64,000 nucleotides of DNA. Origin: Maricurvus nonylphenolicus. GTDB lineage: Bacteria; Pseudomonadota; Gammaproteobacteria; Pseudomonadales; Cellvibrionaceae. The notes under the pieces are model-generated. The model saw nothing but the letters and a program-made list of their open reading frames with translations. It made no database searches and had not been told where the DNA came from. The stretch spans positions 1,798,001 through 1,862,000 of the forward strand of contig NZ_AP031498.1 of assembly GCF_042854845.1 (NCBI RefSeq). Reading direction: 5' to 3'. Positions 18,262 through 27,452 of the stretch are shown piece by piece (the first letter of the stretch is position 1; each line of letters begins with the position of its first letter). The position numbers and the translations under genes are program-made.

Positions 18262-18879
18262 ATGTCTTCGTGCCGAGTCAAAATCTGTGGCATTACCTCT
18301 GTTGAGGATGCTCAGATGGCCGTTAATGCGGGTGCTGATGCGATCGGGTTGGTGTTTTATGCCAAAAGCCCGCGCCATGTCAGTGTTGAGCAGGCCCGTG
18401 AGATTGCTTTGGCAGCCGGTCCTTTCGTGACGGTGGTAGGCCTGTTTGTTAATGCCCCGGAAACTGAGGTCAATGCGATATTGCAGCAGGTGCCTTTGCA
18501 TGTGTTGCAGTTCCATGGTGATGAAGATCTGGCCTTCTGTGAGCAGTTTGCGCGACCCTATATGAAGGCCCTGCGTATGAAGCCTGACCTGGATATTCAG
18601 GCGGCGATGGCGGCTTACCCATCGGCTAGCGGTATTTTACTCGATGCCTATCGCCCTGGCGTACCGGGCGGCACCGGGGAAACCTTTGATTGGGATAGGG
18701 TGCCAGATCAGGCGCCGTGTCCTTTGGTTCTGGCGGGTGGCTTGACCTCCGAGAATGTTAAGCAGGCAATTGCAGCGACGTCCCCCTCTGCGGTGGATGT
18801 CAGCGGTGGTGTTGAGGCATCACCGGGTAAGAAAGATGTAGAGAAAACAGTTTCGTTTATTCAGGCGGCAAAAGGCTAG
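18262..18879 (+). CDS. trpF: Phosphoribosylanthranilate isomerase
   Basis: TrpF performs the Amadori rearrangement in tryptophan synthesis. This 205-residue TIM barrel opens with RVKICGITSVEDAQMAV, in which the Cys of KICG is the catalytic base. The catalytic Asp lies in GILLDAYRPGVPGGTGETFDW. The phosphate-binding VLAGGLTSENV and AVDVSGGVEASPGKKD blocks complete the site. trpB starts 27 bases downstream, giving a trpFBA cluster; trpC, trpD and trpE are not here. Confidence 0.96.
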   Translation: MSSCRVKICGITSVEDAQMAVNAGADAIGLVFYAKSPRHVSVEQAREIALAAGPFVTVVGLFVNAPETEVNAILQQVPLHVLQFHGDEDLAFCEQFARPYMKALRMKPDLDIQAAMAAYPSASGILLDAYRPGVPGGTGETFDWDRVPDQAPCPLVLAGGLTSENVKQAIAATSPSAVDVSGGVEASPGKKDVEKTVSFIQAAKG

Positions 18880-18906
18880 TCTGAAACCTTTATACGGAGA
18901 AGCAGT

Positions 18907-20145
18907 GTGAGTAGTGAAAAACAAGGTACCGTCGACCTGACTTCAGTGGATTATGCACAATTCCCTGATGCCAAAGGTCATTTTGGTCCTTACGGTGGTC
19001 GCTTTGTATCAGAGACCCTGATGCCGGCGCTCGACGAACTGGAAACCATGTATAACGACCTGAAAGATGATCCCAACTTTCAGGCCGAGTTCGACAAGGA
19101 TATGGCCCACTATGTTGGTCGTCCTTCACCGCTGTATCACGCTGAACGATGGTCCCGTGAGCTGGGTGGTGCGCAGATTTACCTGAAGCGTGAAGACTTA
19201 AACCATACCGGTGCTCACAAGGTGAACAACTGTATTGGTCAGGCGTTGCTGGCGAAATACAGCGGTAAGAGCCGTGTGATTGCTGAAACCGGTGCGGGAC
19301 AGCACGGTGTAGCGACTGCGACGGTCGCTGCGCGTTTGGGCCTGGAGTGTCACGTGTTTATGGGCGCTGAAGATGTTCAGCGTCAGTCTCTGAACGTCTA
19401 TCGAATGAAGTTGCTGGGTGCCAATGTGATTCCGGTAACCTCCGGTTCCAAAACCCTGAAAGACGCCATGAACGAAGCCATGCGCGACTGGGTGACCAAC
19501 GTTGATGACACCTTCTACATTATCGGTACTGTGGCTGGCCCACACCCGTACCCGCAGCTGGTGCGTGATTTCCAGTGCATTATTGGTCGTGAAGCCCGTG
19601 CCCAGAGTTTGGAAATGACCGGTCGCCTGCCGGATGCATTGGTAGCTTGTGTCGGTGGTGGTTCCAATGCGATTGGTTTGTTCCATCCGTTCCTGGAAGA
19701 TACTGATGTAAAAATTTACGGTGTTGAAGCCGGTGGTCACGGTGTTGAAACCGGTGAGCACGCTGCGCCACTGAATGACGGTATCCCAGGTGTACTGCAC
19801 GGTAACCGTACCTACCTGATGGAAGATGAAGACGGTCAGATTATCGAAACCCATTCGGTCTCTGCCGGTCTGGATTACCCAGGTGTTGGTCCTGAACATA
19901 GCTGGTTGAAAGACATTGGTCGTGCTGAGTATGTGGCGGTCAATGATGATGAAGCCATGGATGCCTTCCGCGCTCTGACGCGTATCGAAGGTATTATGCC
20001 TGCGCTGGAGTCCAGTCACGCCTTGGCTTATGCGGCCAAGCTGGCGCCGACTATGGATAAGGACCAGATTATTCTGGTGAATCTGTCCGGTCGTGGTGAC
20101 AAGGATATTCTGACTGTTGCCAATATCGATGGCATCTCGGTCTAA
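18907..20145 (+). CDS. trpB: Tryptophan synthase beta chain
   Basis: TrpB condenses indole with serine using pyridoxal phosphate. The 412-residue protein carries the PLP lysine in LNHTGAHKVNNCIGQALLA, the glutamate and oxyanion loop in ETGAGQHGVATATVAARLGL, and the phosphate-binding CVGGGSNAIGLFHPF. The start is GTG 18907, preceded by GGAGAAG. It forms the alpha2beta2 complex with TrpA, whose gene begins 26 bases later. Confidence 0.97.
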   Translation: MSSEKQGTVDLTSVDYAQFPDAKGHFGPYGGRFVSETLMPALDELETMYNDLKDDPNFQAEFDKDMAHYVGRPSPLYHAERWSRELGGAQIYLKREDLNHTGAHKVNNCIGQALLAKYSGKSRVIAETGAGQHGVATATVAARLGLECHVFMGAEDVQRQSLNVYRMKLLGANVIPVTSGSKTLKDAMNEAMRDWVTNVDDTFYIIGTVAGPHPYPQLVRDFQCIIGREARAQSLEMTGRLPDALVACVGGGSNAIGLFHPFLEDTDVKIYGVEAGGHGVETGEHAAPLNDGIPGVLHGNRTYLMEDEDGQIIETHSVSAGLDYPGVGPEHSWLKDIGRAEYVAVNDDEAMDAFRALTRIEGIMPALESSHALAYAAKLAPTMDKDQIILVNLSGRGDKDILTVANIDGISV

Positions 20146-20171
20146 TTGAGCGGTAGGAAAGAAAACTCATT

Positions 20172-20981
20172 ATGAATCGTTTAAATACAAAGCTGGCTCA
20201 GCTGCGTGAGAAAAATCGTAAGGCATTGGTGACCTACATTGTGAATGGTGACCCGGTATCTGAGGTGACTGTTCCCGCCTTGCATGCCATGGTAGAGGCT
20301 GGCGCTGATATTCTGGAGTTGGGTGTACCTTTCTCCGATCCTATGGCTGAAGGACCGGTGATCGCCTTGGGCCACGAGCGTGCTCTGGCTGCGGGCACCA
20401 GCCTGCGTTCCACCTTCGAGGTGGTGAAGAAATTCCGCGAAACCGATAGCGAAACCCCTATTGTACTGATGGGTTACGCCAATCCGGTTGAGCGTATGGG
20501 TTATAAAACCTTTGCCCAGCTGGCTTCTGAGGCCGGTGTTGATGGTCTGCTGACCGTTGACCTGCCACCGGAAGAAGCGGTTGAGCTGAACGGTGAGCTG
20601 AAGGCCGTAGAGATTGAAAATATCTTCCTGTTGGCGCCTACCACGACGCCAAATCGTATGCAGGATATCGTCAATCTGGCCTCCGGTTTTATTTATTATG
20701 TGTCTTTGAAGGGTGTAACCGGTGCTGGTCATCTGGATGTCACATCCGTAAAGGATAAATTAGCAGAGATTCGCAATCTGACTGAAACCCCGGTGTGTGT
20801 GGGTTTTGGTATTAAAGATGCAGAATCAGCCAAAGCGGTGGCGGCAAATGCCGACGGCGCTGTTGTCGGCAGTGTCTTGGTCGACAAAATGGGCAGTTTG
20901 CAGGGGGAAAGTGTGGAAACCATCTGCCAGGCTCTGGCAGAATTGGTGGCCCCGATTCGTCAGGGATTGGACGAGCTGTAA
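20172..20981 (+). CDS. trpA: Tryptophan synthase alpha chain
   Basis: TrpA cleaves indole-3-glycerol phosphate and channels indole to TrpB. The 269-residue TIM barrel shows the catalytic glutamate in GADILELGVPFSDPMAEGPV and the catalytic aspartate in GVDGLLTVDLPPEEA. The phosphate-binding GFGIKDAESAKAV and ADGAVVGSVLV are normal. It is the last trp gene here; accD begins 74 bases further on. Confidence 0.97.
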   Translation: MNRLNTKLAQLREKNRKALVTYIVNGDPVSEVTVPALHAMVEAGADILELGVPFSDPMAEGPVIALGHERALAAGTSLRSTFEVVKKFRETDSETPIVLMGYANPVERMGYKTFAQLASEAGVDGLLTVDLPPEEAVELNGELKAVEIENIFLLAPTTTPNRMQDIVNLASGFIYYVSLKGVTGAGHLDVTSVKDKLAEIRNLTETPVCVGFGIKDAESAKAVAANADGAVVGSVLVDKMGSLQGESVETICQALAELVAPIRQGLDEL

Positions 20982-21055
20982 GTCGTCTGACTCGGGGGAA
21001 AGCGCAAGCAATCTGAATTTGAAAATAAAAAACGCTTAGCAAAGAGAATGGATAT

Positions 21056-21919
21056 ATGAGTTGGTTAGATAAAATTGTTCCAGCCATCAAAAAAAGCTCC
21101 GCGCCACGTGGCGAGAGCAAGGTGCCAGAAGGTCTGTGGAAAAACTGCGTTAAATGCGGCGCTGTATTGTATCGTCCTGAATTAGAGCGCAATCTGGATG
21201 TGTGCCCAAAATGTGATCACCATATGCGTATCGGTGCTCGCAAGCGTCTGGATATCTTCCTAGATGAGGACAACCGCGAAGAGCTGGCGACCGAAGTTGA
21301 ACCTATCGATCGCCTGAAGTTTAAAGACGTGAAGAAGTACAAAGAGCGTCTGGCTTCCGCACAAAAATCTACCGGTGAAAAAGATGCTCTGGTGGCTATG
21401 AAAGGTGAGCTGAAAGGTATGCCTGTTGTAGCGGTAGCCTTTGAATTTGCTTTCCACGGCGGTTCCATGGGTTACGCGGTGGGTGAGAAGTTTACCCGTG
21501 CTGCCCAAGTTGCGTTGGAGCAAAATATTCCGCTGGTATGTTTCTCTGCCACCGGTGGTGCCCGTATGCAGGAAGCGTTGATCTCCCTGATGCAGATGGC
21601 CAAAACCAGTGCCGTGATTGAGAAGCTTAAGCAGCAGGGAACCCCTTATATTTCCATCATGACCGACCCGGTTTACGGTGGTGTATCAGCAAGTCTGGCG
21701 CTGTTGGGTGATATCAACGCCGCAGAGCCTGGTGCTCGCGCCGGTTTTGCCGGTCCAAACATTATCGAGCAGACCATTCGTCAGAAGCTGCCAAAAGGCT
21801 TCCAGCGCAGTGAATTCCTGTTGGAGCACGGCGCTATCGACATGATTATTCCTCGTGAAGAAATGCGTGATCGTGTTGGTGCCTTGCTGGCCAAGTTTAC
21901 CCATCGCTCTGTAGCCTAA
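21056..21919 (+). CDS. accD: Acetyl-CoA carboxylase carboxyltransferase subunit beta
   Basis: AccD is the beta half of the carboxyltransferase that makes malonyl-CoA for fatty-acid synthesis. The four-Cys zinc ribbon is visible at the N-terminus (CVKCGAVLYRPELE and CPKCDHH). The crotonase-like core follows, with GGSMGYAVGEKF, SATGGARMQEALISLMQMAKT and DPVYGGVSASLALLGD. Its 287 residues are typical of the family. Confidence 0.97.
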   Translation: MSWLDKIVPAIKKSSAPRGESKVPEGLWKNCVKCGAVLYRPELERNLDVCPKCDHHMRIGARKRLDIFLDEDNREELATEVEPIDRLKFKDVKKYKERLASAQKSTGEKDALVAMKGELKGMPVVAVAFEFAFHGGSMGYAVGEKFTRAAQVALEQNIPLVCFSATGGARMQEALISLMQMAKTSAVIEKLKQQGTPYISIMTDPVYGGVSASLALLGDINAAEPGARAGFAGPNIIEQTIRQKLPKGFQRSEFLLEHGAIDMIIPREEMRDRVGALLAKFTHRSVA

Positions 21920-21941
21920 TAGATAGGGTATTCGTTAAGGT

Positions 21942-23267
21942 TTGAATTCCACTTCTCAAAACAAGCCACAAGGCGTTCCACAAGAAAGCCCACAACTGGC
22001 TGACTGGCTGGCACGCCTTGAAGCGCTTCACCCCTCTGAGATAGAAATGGGGCTGGGGCGCGTCTCTGAGGTGGCCAGCCGCATGGGCCTGCTTGATCTG
22101 GCCTCTGATCCTTCCCGTAATATCATCACGATTGCCGGTACCAACGGTAAGGGCTCCTGTGTGGCAACACTGGAGGCCATGGCCTGCGCCCAGGGTATTT
22201 CGGTCGGTGCTTTTACCTCGCCGCATTTCTTGCATTATTGCGAGCGTATCCGTGTTAACGGCAATCCCGTTGATGATGCGCTGGTCTGTGAGGCTTTCGA
22301 GGCCATTGAGCAGGCGCGTGGTGAAATCTCCCTGACCTATTTTGAGTTTGGCACTCTGGCGGCGTTGGAAGTTTTTCGTCGACAGGGCGTAAGTGTCCTC
22401 TTGCTTGAGGTGGGATTGGGCGGTCGTTTGGACGCGGTCAATATCATTGATAGCCAGATTGCCGTCGTCACTTCCATCGATATTGATCATGAGGAATGGC
22501 TAGGCAATGATCGCGAGGTCATTGGCGCTGAAAAAGCCGGTGTCTTTCGTGCTGGCTGTCCTGCTATCTGTGCTGATCCAAATGCCCCAGCGTCTATTGC
22601 CCGTGTCGCCGCAGAAACCAATGCAGACTTGTGGCAAAAAGGTGAGCGTTGGGATTGGCAGCGGGAAGGCAACACCTGGTCCTGGCAAGGACAAACGACC
22701 ACCGGTGAAGCGGTTTCCGTTTCAGATTTGGTCGTTCCATCTTTACCGCTACCAAGTGTGGCGGCGGCATTGCAGGTGGCGACACTGCTGGGCTGGCCAT
22801 TGGAATCCGTGGTGCCAGAGATTGCCAAACTGTCGTTAACCGGGCGCGCCCAGATTATTCAATCCGGTGATATCCCTGTGTGGCTGGATGTGGCTCATAA
22901 CCCTGCAGCGGCCAAGTTGTTGGCCGAGCACTTAGCGTCAAACCCTGTTCAGGGTAAAACACTTGCCGTTATGGCTGTGATGGCAGACAAGGATATTGAT
23001 GGTCTCTTATCGCCATTAATATCACAGCTTGATTGCTGGTACTGCTGCAGCTTGCCGGGTAATGCCCGTGCCGCCTTAGCGAACAGTTTGGCCCAGGATA
23101 CCCAGCGTATGTTGACGGCGACTGGACTTCAGCAGTCAGTCACCATTTGTGATACGGTTGCATCTGGTTTGACTCAGGCATTGGAGCAGGCGCAAGAGGG
23201 TGACAGGGTATTGGTCCTTGGGTCATTCTTCACCGTGGCAGAGGCTATAACAGCTCTCTCGGCATAA
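21942..23267 (+). CDS. folC: Bifunctional folylpolyglutamate / dihydrofolate synthase
   Basis: FolC adds glutamate to dihydropteroate and to folates. The 441-residue Mur-ligase-like protein has the ATP loop TIAGTNGKGSCVATLEA, the family motif FTSPHFLHYCERIRVNG and the metal-binding LLEVGLGGRLDAVNII. The C-terminal domain includes WLDVAHNPAAAKLLAEHL. The start is a TTG at 21942 preceded by TAAGG. It sits between accD and the SPOR gene, as in Pseudomonas. Confidence 0.95.
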   Translation: MNSTSQNKPQGVPQESPQLADWLARLEALHPSEIEMGLGRVSEVASRMGLLDLASDPSRNIITIAGTNGKGSCVATLEAMACAQGISVGAFTSPHFLHYCERIRVNGNPVDDALVCEAFEAIEQARGEISLTYFEFGTLAALEVFRRQGVSVLLLEVGLGGRLDAVNIIDSQIAVVTSIDIDHEEWLGNDREVIGAEKAGVFRAGCPAICADPNAPASIARVAAETNADLWQKGERWDWQREGNTWSWQGQTTTGEAVSVSDLVVPSLPLPSVAAALQVATLLGWPLESVVPEIAKLSLTGRAQIIQSGDIPVWLDVAHNPAAAKLLAEHLASNPVQGKTLAVMAVMADKDIDGLLSPLISQLDCWYCCSLPGNARAALANSLAQDTQRMLTATGLQQSVTICDTVASGLTQALEQAQEGDRVLVLGSFFTVAEAITALSA

Positions 23268-23329
23268 AGGCTTCATTAAGCTATAAACCCCTAAAATCTC
23301 TTATAACAAAACTACAGCGGAGAAGACGT

Positions 23330-23866
23330 GTGGATGACGGATTAAAACAGCGATTAGTAGGCGCCTTTGTTTTGTTGGCGTTGGGTGTGCTGTTTCTCCC
23401 GGTATTGTTCGATCGCGATGGCCGCTTAAGTGTCGATCGCACCACGCAGATTCCCCCGGCCCCGAAGGTTGAGCCACTGGTTAAAATTCCTGATCCGGTA
23501 CGCCCGGCGAATATCGAACCGGCCAAAAAGCCGCAAGAGATGTACCTTGCGGACGAATCCAAGAAGGTAAGCCCGGCTCCAGCCAAGCAGCCAGGCAAAG
23601 CAGATGGCCTGACTGATAAAGGTGTTCCCAAGGCCTGGATGATCCAGGTGGTCAGCTATAAGACCCAAAAGCAGGCTGAAGAGTTACGCAATCGCCTGAT
23701 AAAAGATGGCTATAAGGCCTTTACCCGTACCGTTTCCACTGCCAAGGGTAAGGTGACGCGGGTCTATGTAGGCCCCAAGATTGAGAAGGCCAAAGCCTTT
23801 GAGGTTAAGCGCAAGTTGGATAAATCTCTCAAGGTGGATTCCCTGGTTTTGCGTTTTGAGCCGTGA
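23330..23866 (+). CDS. DedD-like SPOR-domain protein
   Basis: A 178-residue bitopic inner-membrane protein. A short cytoplasmic start (VDDGLKQRLVGAF) leads into one membrane helix (about residues 8-24), a Pro/Lys-rich periplasmic linker, and a C-terminal SPOR domain (about 100-178; AWMIQVVSYKTQKQAEELRN, then VTRVYVGPKIEKAKAF). SPOR domains bind glycan strands stripped of stem peptides at the division septum. Position after folC and before cvpA matches DedD. The start is GTG 23330 after GGAGAAG. Confidence 0.9.
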   Translation: MDDGLKQRLVGAFVLLALGVLFLPVLFDRDGRLSVDRTTQIPPAPKVEPLVKIPDPVRPANIEPAKKPQEMYLADESKKVSPAPAKQPGKADGLTDKGVPKAWMIQVVSYKTQKQAEELRNRLIKDGYKAFTRTVSTAKGKVTRVYVGPKIEKAKAFEVKRKLDKSLKVDSLVLRFEP

Positions 23867-23996
23867 TGCTCTGCCTATCAACAACAGGTCTATCAAATTG
23901 GTGTTATACGCTGCCAGCTTTGTTAGAATGCCCTCTTTTATAACACCTGATCATTAAATTGATCATATTGCAGGCAAACAGGCTACGACCAAGACT

Positions 23997-24491
23997 ATGA
24001 ATTGGGCTGATTGGACCATTCTCGCTATCCTGGCTGTGTCGAGCCTGATTAGTCTTAAGCGCGGTTTCGTGAAAGAAGCTCTGTCATTGGCGGTCTGGGT
24101 TGCGGCCTTTATTATCGCCATGACCTTTCGTGACCAGCTGGCTACTCTATTGGTTAATTCTATTGGCACACCCTCAGTCAGAGAGATGGTGGCCTTCGGT
24201 ATTCTCTTTGCGGCAACCCTGATTGTGGGGGCCATGGTTAACTACCTGATTGGTGAGTTGGTCCGTATGACGGGCTTGTCAGGTACCGACCGTTTGTTTG
24301 GAATGATTTTTGGGATGGCCCGCGGGGTCATTGTGGTGATGGCTGTATTATTGCTGGTACCGCCTGTGATTCCGATCGATCAGGATCCCTGGTGGCAACA
24401 ATCATCACTGATTCCCCATTTTATGACCCTGGAAGCCTGGTCGCGTCAGTTGGCGGGACAATTGGCAGATATGGTGCTTAAGTTTTTTTAA
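23997..24491 (+). CDS. cvpA: CvpA-family membrane protein
   Basis: A 164-residue polytopic protein with four hydrophobic helices, starting MNWADWTILAILAVSSLISL. The family's amphipathic signature LKRGFVKEALSLAVWVAAFI follows, and SGTDRLFGMIFGMARGVIVV comes later. CvpA was first linked to colicin V production and to envelope-stress tolerance. It lies directly upstream of purF, as in E. coli and Pseudomonas. Confidence 0.93.
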   Translation: MNWADWTILAILAVSSLISLKRGFVKEALSLAVWVAAFIIAMTFRDQLATLLVNSIGTPSVREMVAFGILFAATLIVGAMVNYLIGELVRMTGLSGTDRLFGMIFGMARGVIVVMAVLLLVPPVIPIDQDPWWQQSSLIPHFMTLEAWSRQLAGQLADMVLKFF

Positions 24492-24584
24492 AGACAGTTT
24501 TCTAGCGGCTAGACTTAAATCGCTAGCCTGAATGTTTTTGTAAATATAGTTAATAGTCCAGTTCGGAGCTGAGGTAGAACAAGT

Positions 24585-26126
24585 ATGTGTGGCATTGTCG
24601 GTATCGTAGGCAAATCTGATGTCAATCTGCAGTTATATGATGCATTGACCATGCTTCAGCATCGCGGTCAGGATGCGGCCGGGATTGTGACTTGCCATCA
24701 AGGCAAGTTTGCTCAGCAAAAAGCCAATGGTCTGGTACGTGATGTATTCCGTACCCGCCATATGCAACGCCTGATCGGTAATGTGGGTATTGGCCATGTA
24801 CGTTACCCAACTGCCGGTAGTTCAGGCCCAGCGCTGGCGCAGCCGTTCTATGTGAATTCTCCATACGGTATTGCCATGGCTCACAACGGTAACCTGACCA
24901 ATACCGATGCCATTCGTGAGCACTTGTACCGCACCGACCTGCGTCACGTGAACACCGATTCAGATTCCGAAGTGCTGCTGAATGTATTCGCCCACGAACT
25001 GCAACGCCAGGGCAAGCTGGAACCGGAAGCGGAAGATATCTTCAACGCGATTAAGAGCGTACATCGCCGTGTACGTGGTGGTTATGCCTGTGTTGGCCTG
25101 ATCGTCAACTACGGCCTGTTTGCGTTTCGCGATCCGCACGGTATTCGCCCGCTGGTTATCGGTAAGCGCAGCACGGAGAAGGGTGATGAATATATTATCG
25201 CCAGTGAAAGTGTCGCCTTTGACGTACTGGGCTTTAAACTGATTCGTGATGTGGCGCCGGGAGAGGGGGTATTTATTACCACCGAAGGTGAGCTGCAAAC
25301 CATGCAGTGTGCCGATGATCCATCACTGAGCCCCTGTATTTTTGAGCATGTTTACTTTGCTCGTCCAGATTCCATTATCGATGGTATTTCTGTTTATAAA
25401 GCGCGCCTGCGTCAGGGTGAAAAGCTGGCAGAGAAGATCCTGCGCGAGCGCCCTGATCATGATATCGATGTGGTTATCCCTATCCCGGACAGTAGCCGTG
25501 TCGCTGGCCAGGCCCTGGCTCAAACTCTGGGTGTTAAATTCCGCGAAGGCCTGGTGAAAAACCGCTATATCGGTCGTACCTTTATTATGCCGGGCCAACA
25601 GCAGCGTAAAAAATCTGTACGCCAGAAGTTAAACCCGATTGGCTTGGAATTTAGCGGCAAGAATGTGTTGCTGGTCGATGACTCCATTGTGCGTGGTACC
25701 ACCTGTGAGCAGATTATTGAGATGGCTCGTGATGCAGGTGCTGCCAAGGTGTACTTTGCCTCTGCTGCGCCTGCGGTGAAATACCCCAATGTGTACGGTA
25801 TTGATATGCCAAGCGCCAAGGAGCTGATTGCTCATGGCCGTACCGACGAAGAAGTGTGTAAAGAGATCGGCGCCGATTGGTTGGTTTACCAGGACCTCGA
25901 TGACCTGATTGCCGCTTCCGCCGAAGGTAACGTTGATGTAACCCAGTTTGACTGTGCGGTATTTACTGGCGAGTATGTTACGGGTGACGTTGATCAGGCT
26001 TACCTGGATGAATTGGATGCTGCGCGCAACGATAAATCCAAAGCATCAAAAGAGAAAACCATCGACCAGGGTGAAAATGCGGTCATTGGTTTGCACAATG
26101 ATGGTGATAATGCCGAAGCAGGTTAA
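24585..26126 (+). CDS. purF: Amidophosphoribosyltransferase
   Basis: PurF makes phosphoribosylamine from PRPP and glutamine, the first committed step of purine synthesis. Cys2, exposed after Met removal, is the glutaminase nucleophile (MCGIVGIVG). Conserved glutaminase pieces are HRGQDAAGI and VRYPTAGSSG. The PRPP loop is VLLVDDSIVRGTTCEQIIEMA. Its 513 residues are usual. It probably shares a transcript with cvpA, 93 bases upstream, and precedes metZ by 41 bases. Confidence 0.97.
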   Translation: MCGIVGIVGKSDVNLQLYDALTMLQHRGQDAAGIVTCHQGKFAQQKANGLVRDVFRTRHMQRLIGNVGIGHVRYPTAGSSGPALAQPFYVNSPYGIAMAHNGNLTNTDAIREHLYRTDLRHVNTDSDSEVLLNVFAHELQRQGKLEPEAEDIFNAIKSVHRRVRGGYACVGLIVNYGLFAFRDPHGIRPLVIGKRSTEKGDEYIIASESVAFDVLGFKLIRDVAPGEGVFITTEGELQTMQCADDPSLSPCIFEHVYFARPDSIIDGISVYKARLRQGEKLAEKILRERPDHDIDVVIPIPDSSRVAGQALAQTLGVKFREGLVKNRYIGRTFIMPGQQQRKKSVRQKLNPIGLEFSGKNVLLVDDSIVRGTTCEQIIEMARDAGAAKVYFASAAPAVKYPNVYGIDMPSAKELIAHGRTDEEVCKEIGADWLVYQDLDDLIAASAEGNVDVTQFDCAVFTGEYVTGDVDQAYLDELDAARNDKSKASKEKTIDQGENAVIGLHNDGDNAEAG

Positions 26127-26167
26127 TGCAGGTATTAGTCACACAATTTTGAATTAAAGGAATAACA

Positions 26168-27355
26168 ATGACGGACGATCCATTTGCGGATGCCGGTATT
26201 GATACCCTGGCGGTAAGAGCAGGGCAGGTTCGCACCCATGAAGGTGAGCACGGCGAGCCGATTTTTACGACATCCAGTTACGTATTTAATAGCGCTGAAG
26301 AAGCGGCTGCACGTTTTACCGGCGAGCAGCCGGGTAATGTCTACTCGCGTTATACCAACCCCACCGTACGTATGTTCCAGGACCGTATTGCGGCACTGGA
26401 AGGTGGCGAGGCAGCTGTAGCGACATCGTCCGGCATGGCGGCGATCCTGAGTACCTGTATGGCGCTGTTAAAAGCGGGCGATCATGTGATTTGTTCGCGC
26501 AGTGTGTTTGGTACCACCACCGCATTGTTCACGCGTTATATGCAAAAGTTTGGTGTCGAAACCACGTTTGTTAATCCAACTGACTACAGTGAATGGGAGG
26601 CGGCATTTAAGGACAATACCCAGTTATTGTTCCTGGAGACTCCGTCCAACCCCCTGTGTGATGTGGTGGATATTCCGCGTCTGGCCGATATGGCTCACAG
26701 TCGTGATTGTCTGCTGGTAGTGGATAACTGCTTCTGTACACCGGCATTGCAAAAGCCGTTGGAACTGGGTGCCGATATCGTGGTGCATTCAGCGACCAAA
26801 TACCTGGATGGTCAGGGCCGTTGTGTCGGTGGTGTGGTTGTTGGACCCGCTGAACCACTTAATGATGTACTGATTTTCCTGCGCACTGCTGGTCCAACCA
26901 TGAGCCCGTTTAATGCCTGGGTTTTCCTCAAAGGTTTGGAGACCCTGCGCCTACGTATGGACGCACACAGCGCCAATGCGCTGCAAATTGCCGAATGGTT
27001 GGACGCTCAGGATGCGATTGAAAGAGTATTCTATGCAGGTCTTCCGGCGCACCCTGGACATGACCTGGCGGTCAAGCAGCAGCGAGGTTTTGGTGGCGTA
27101 CTGTCGTTCCGTGTCAAAGGTGATAAGGCGGCAGCCTGGCGTTTTATTGATGCCACACAGATTATGTCGCTAACGGCCAACCTGGGTGATGCCAAAACCA
27201 CCATCGTGCATCCAGGCACAACCACTCACGGGCGCTTAAGTGATGAAGACAAAGCCCAGGCAGGGATTACCGATAACCTGATTCGGGTAGCGGTAGGGCT
27301 GGAGGATCCGAAAGATCTAATAGCCGATTTACAGCGTGGTATCGATGCGCTGTAA
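26168..27355 (+). CDS. metZ: O-succinylhomoserine sulfhydrylase
   Basis: A Cys/Met-metabolism PLP enzyme of 395 residues that makes homocysteine from O-succinylhomoserine and sulfide. The PLP lysine is in VVHSATKYLDGQGRCVGGVVV. Other family blocks are VYSRYTNPTVRMFQDR, ATSSGMAAIL and TLGxAKT-like LTANLGDAKTTIVHPGTTTH. The assignment as MetZ rather than MetB or MetC rests on similarity in style and on position after purF, as in Pseudomonas. Confidence 0.92.
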   Translation: MTDDPFADAGIDTLAVRAGQVRTHEGEHGEPIFTTSSYVFNSAEEAAARFTGEQPGNVYSRYTNPTVRMFQDRIAALEGGEAAVATSSGMAAILSTCMALLKAGDHVICSRSVFGTTTALFTRYMQKFGVETTFVNPTDYSEWEAAFKDNTQLLFLETPSNPLCDVVDIPRLADMAHSRDCLLVVDNCFCTPALQKPLELGADIVVHSATKYLDGQGRCVGGVVVGPAEPLNDVLIFLRTAGPTMSPFNAWVFLKGLETLRLRMDAHSANALQIAEWLDAQDAIERVFYAGLPAHPGHDLAVKQQRGFGGVLSFRVKGDKAAAWRFIDATQIMSLTANLGDAKTTIVHPGTTTHGRLSDEDKAQAGITDNLIRVAVGLEDPKDLIADLQRGIDAL

Positions 27356-27372
27356 AGAAGTGTCAGAGTGAG

Positions 27373-27405
27373 AAATAAGGAGGCTTTTAGCCTCCTTATT
27401 TGTTT
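27373..27405 (+). terminator. Rho-independent terminator after metZ
   Basis: AAATAAGGAGGCT, loop TTT, AGCCTCCTTATTT. A perfect 13-bp stem whose A and T ends make it potentially bidirectional. Confidence 0.9.
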
Positions 27406-27452
27406 ATACTGCAAGACATAAACAAATTATAAGAAGAGATAGGACGCTGTAG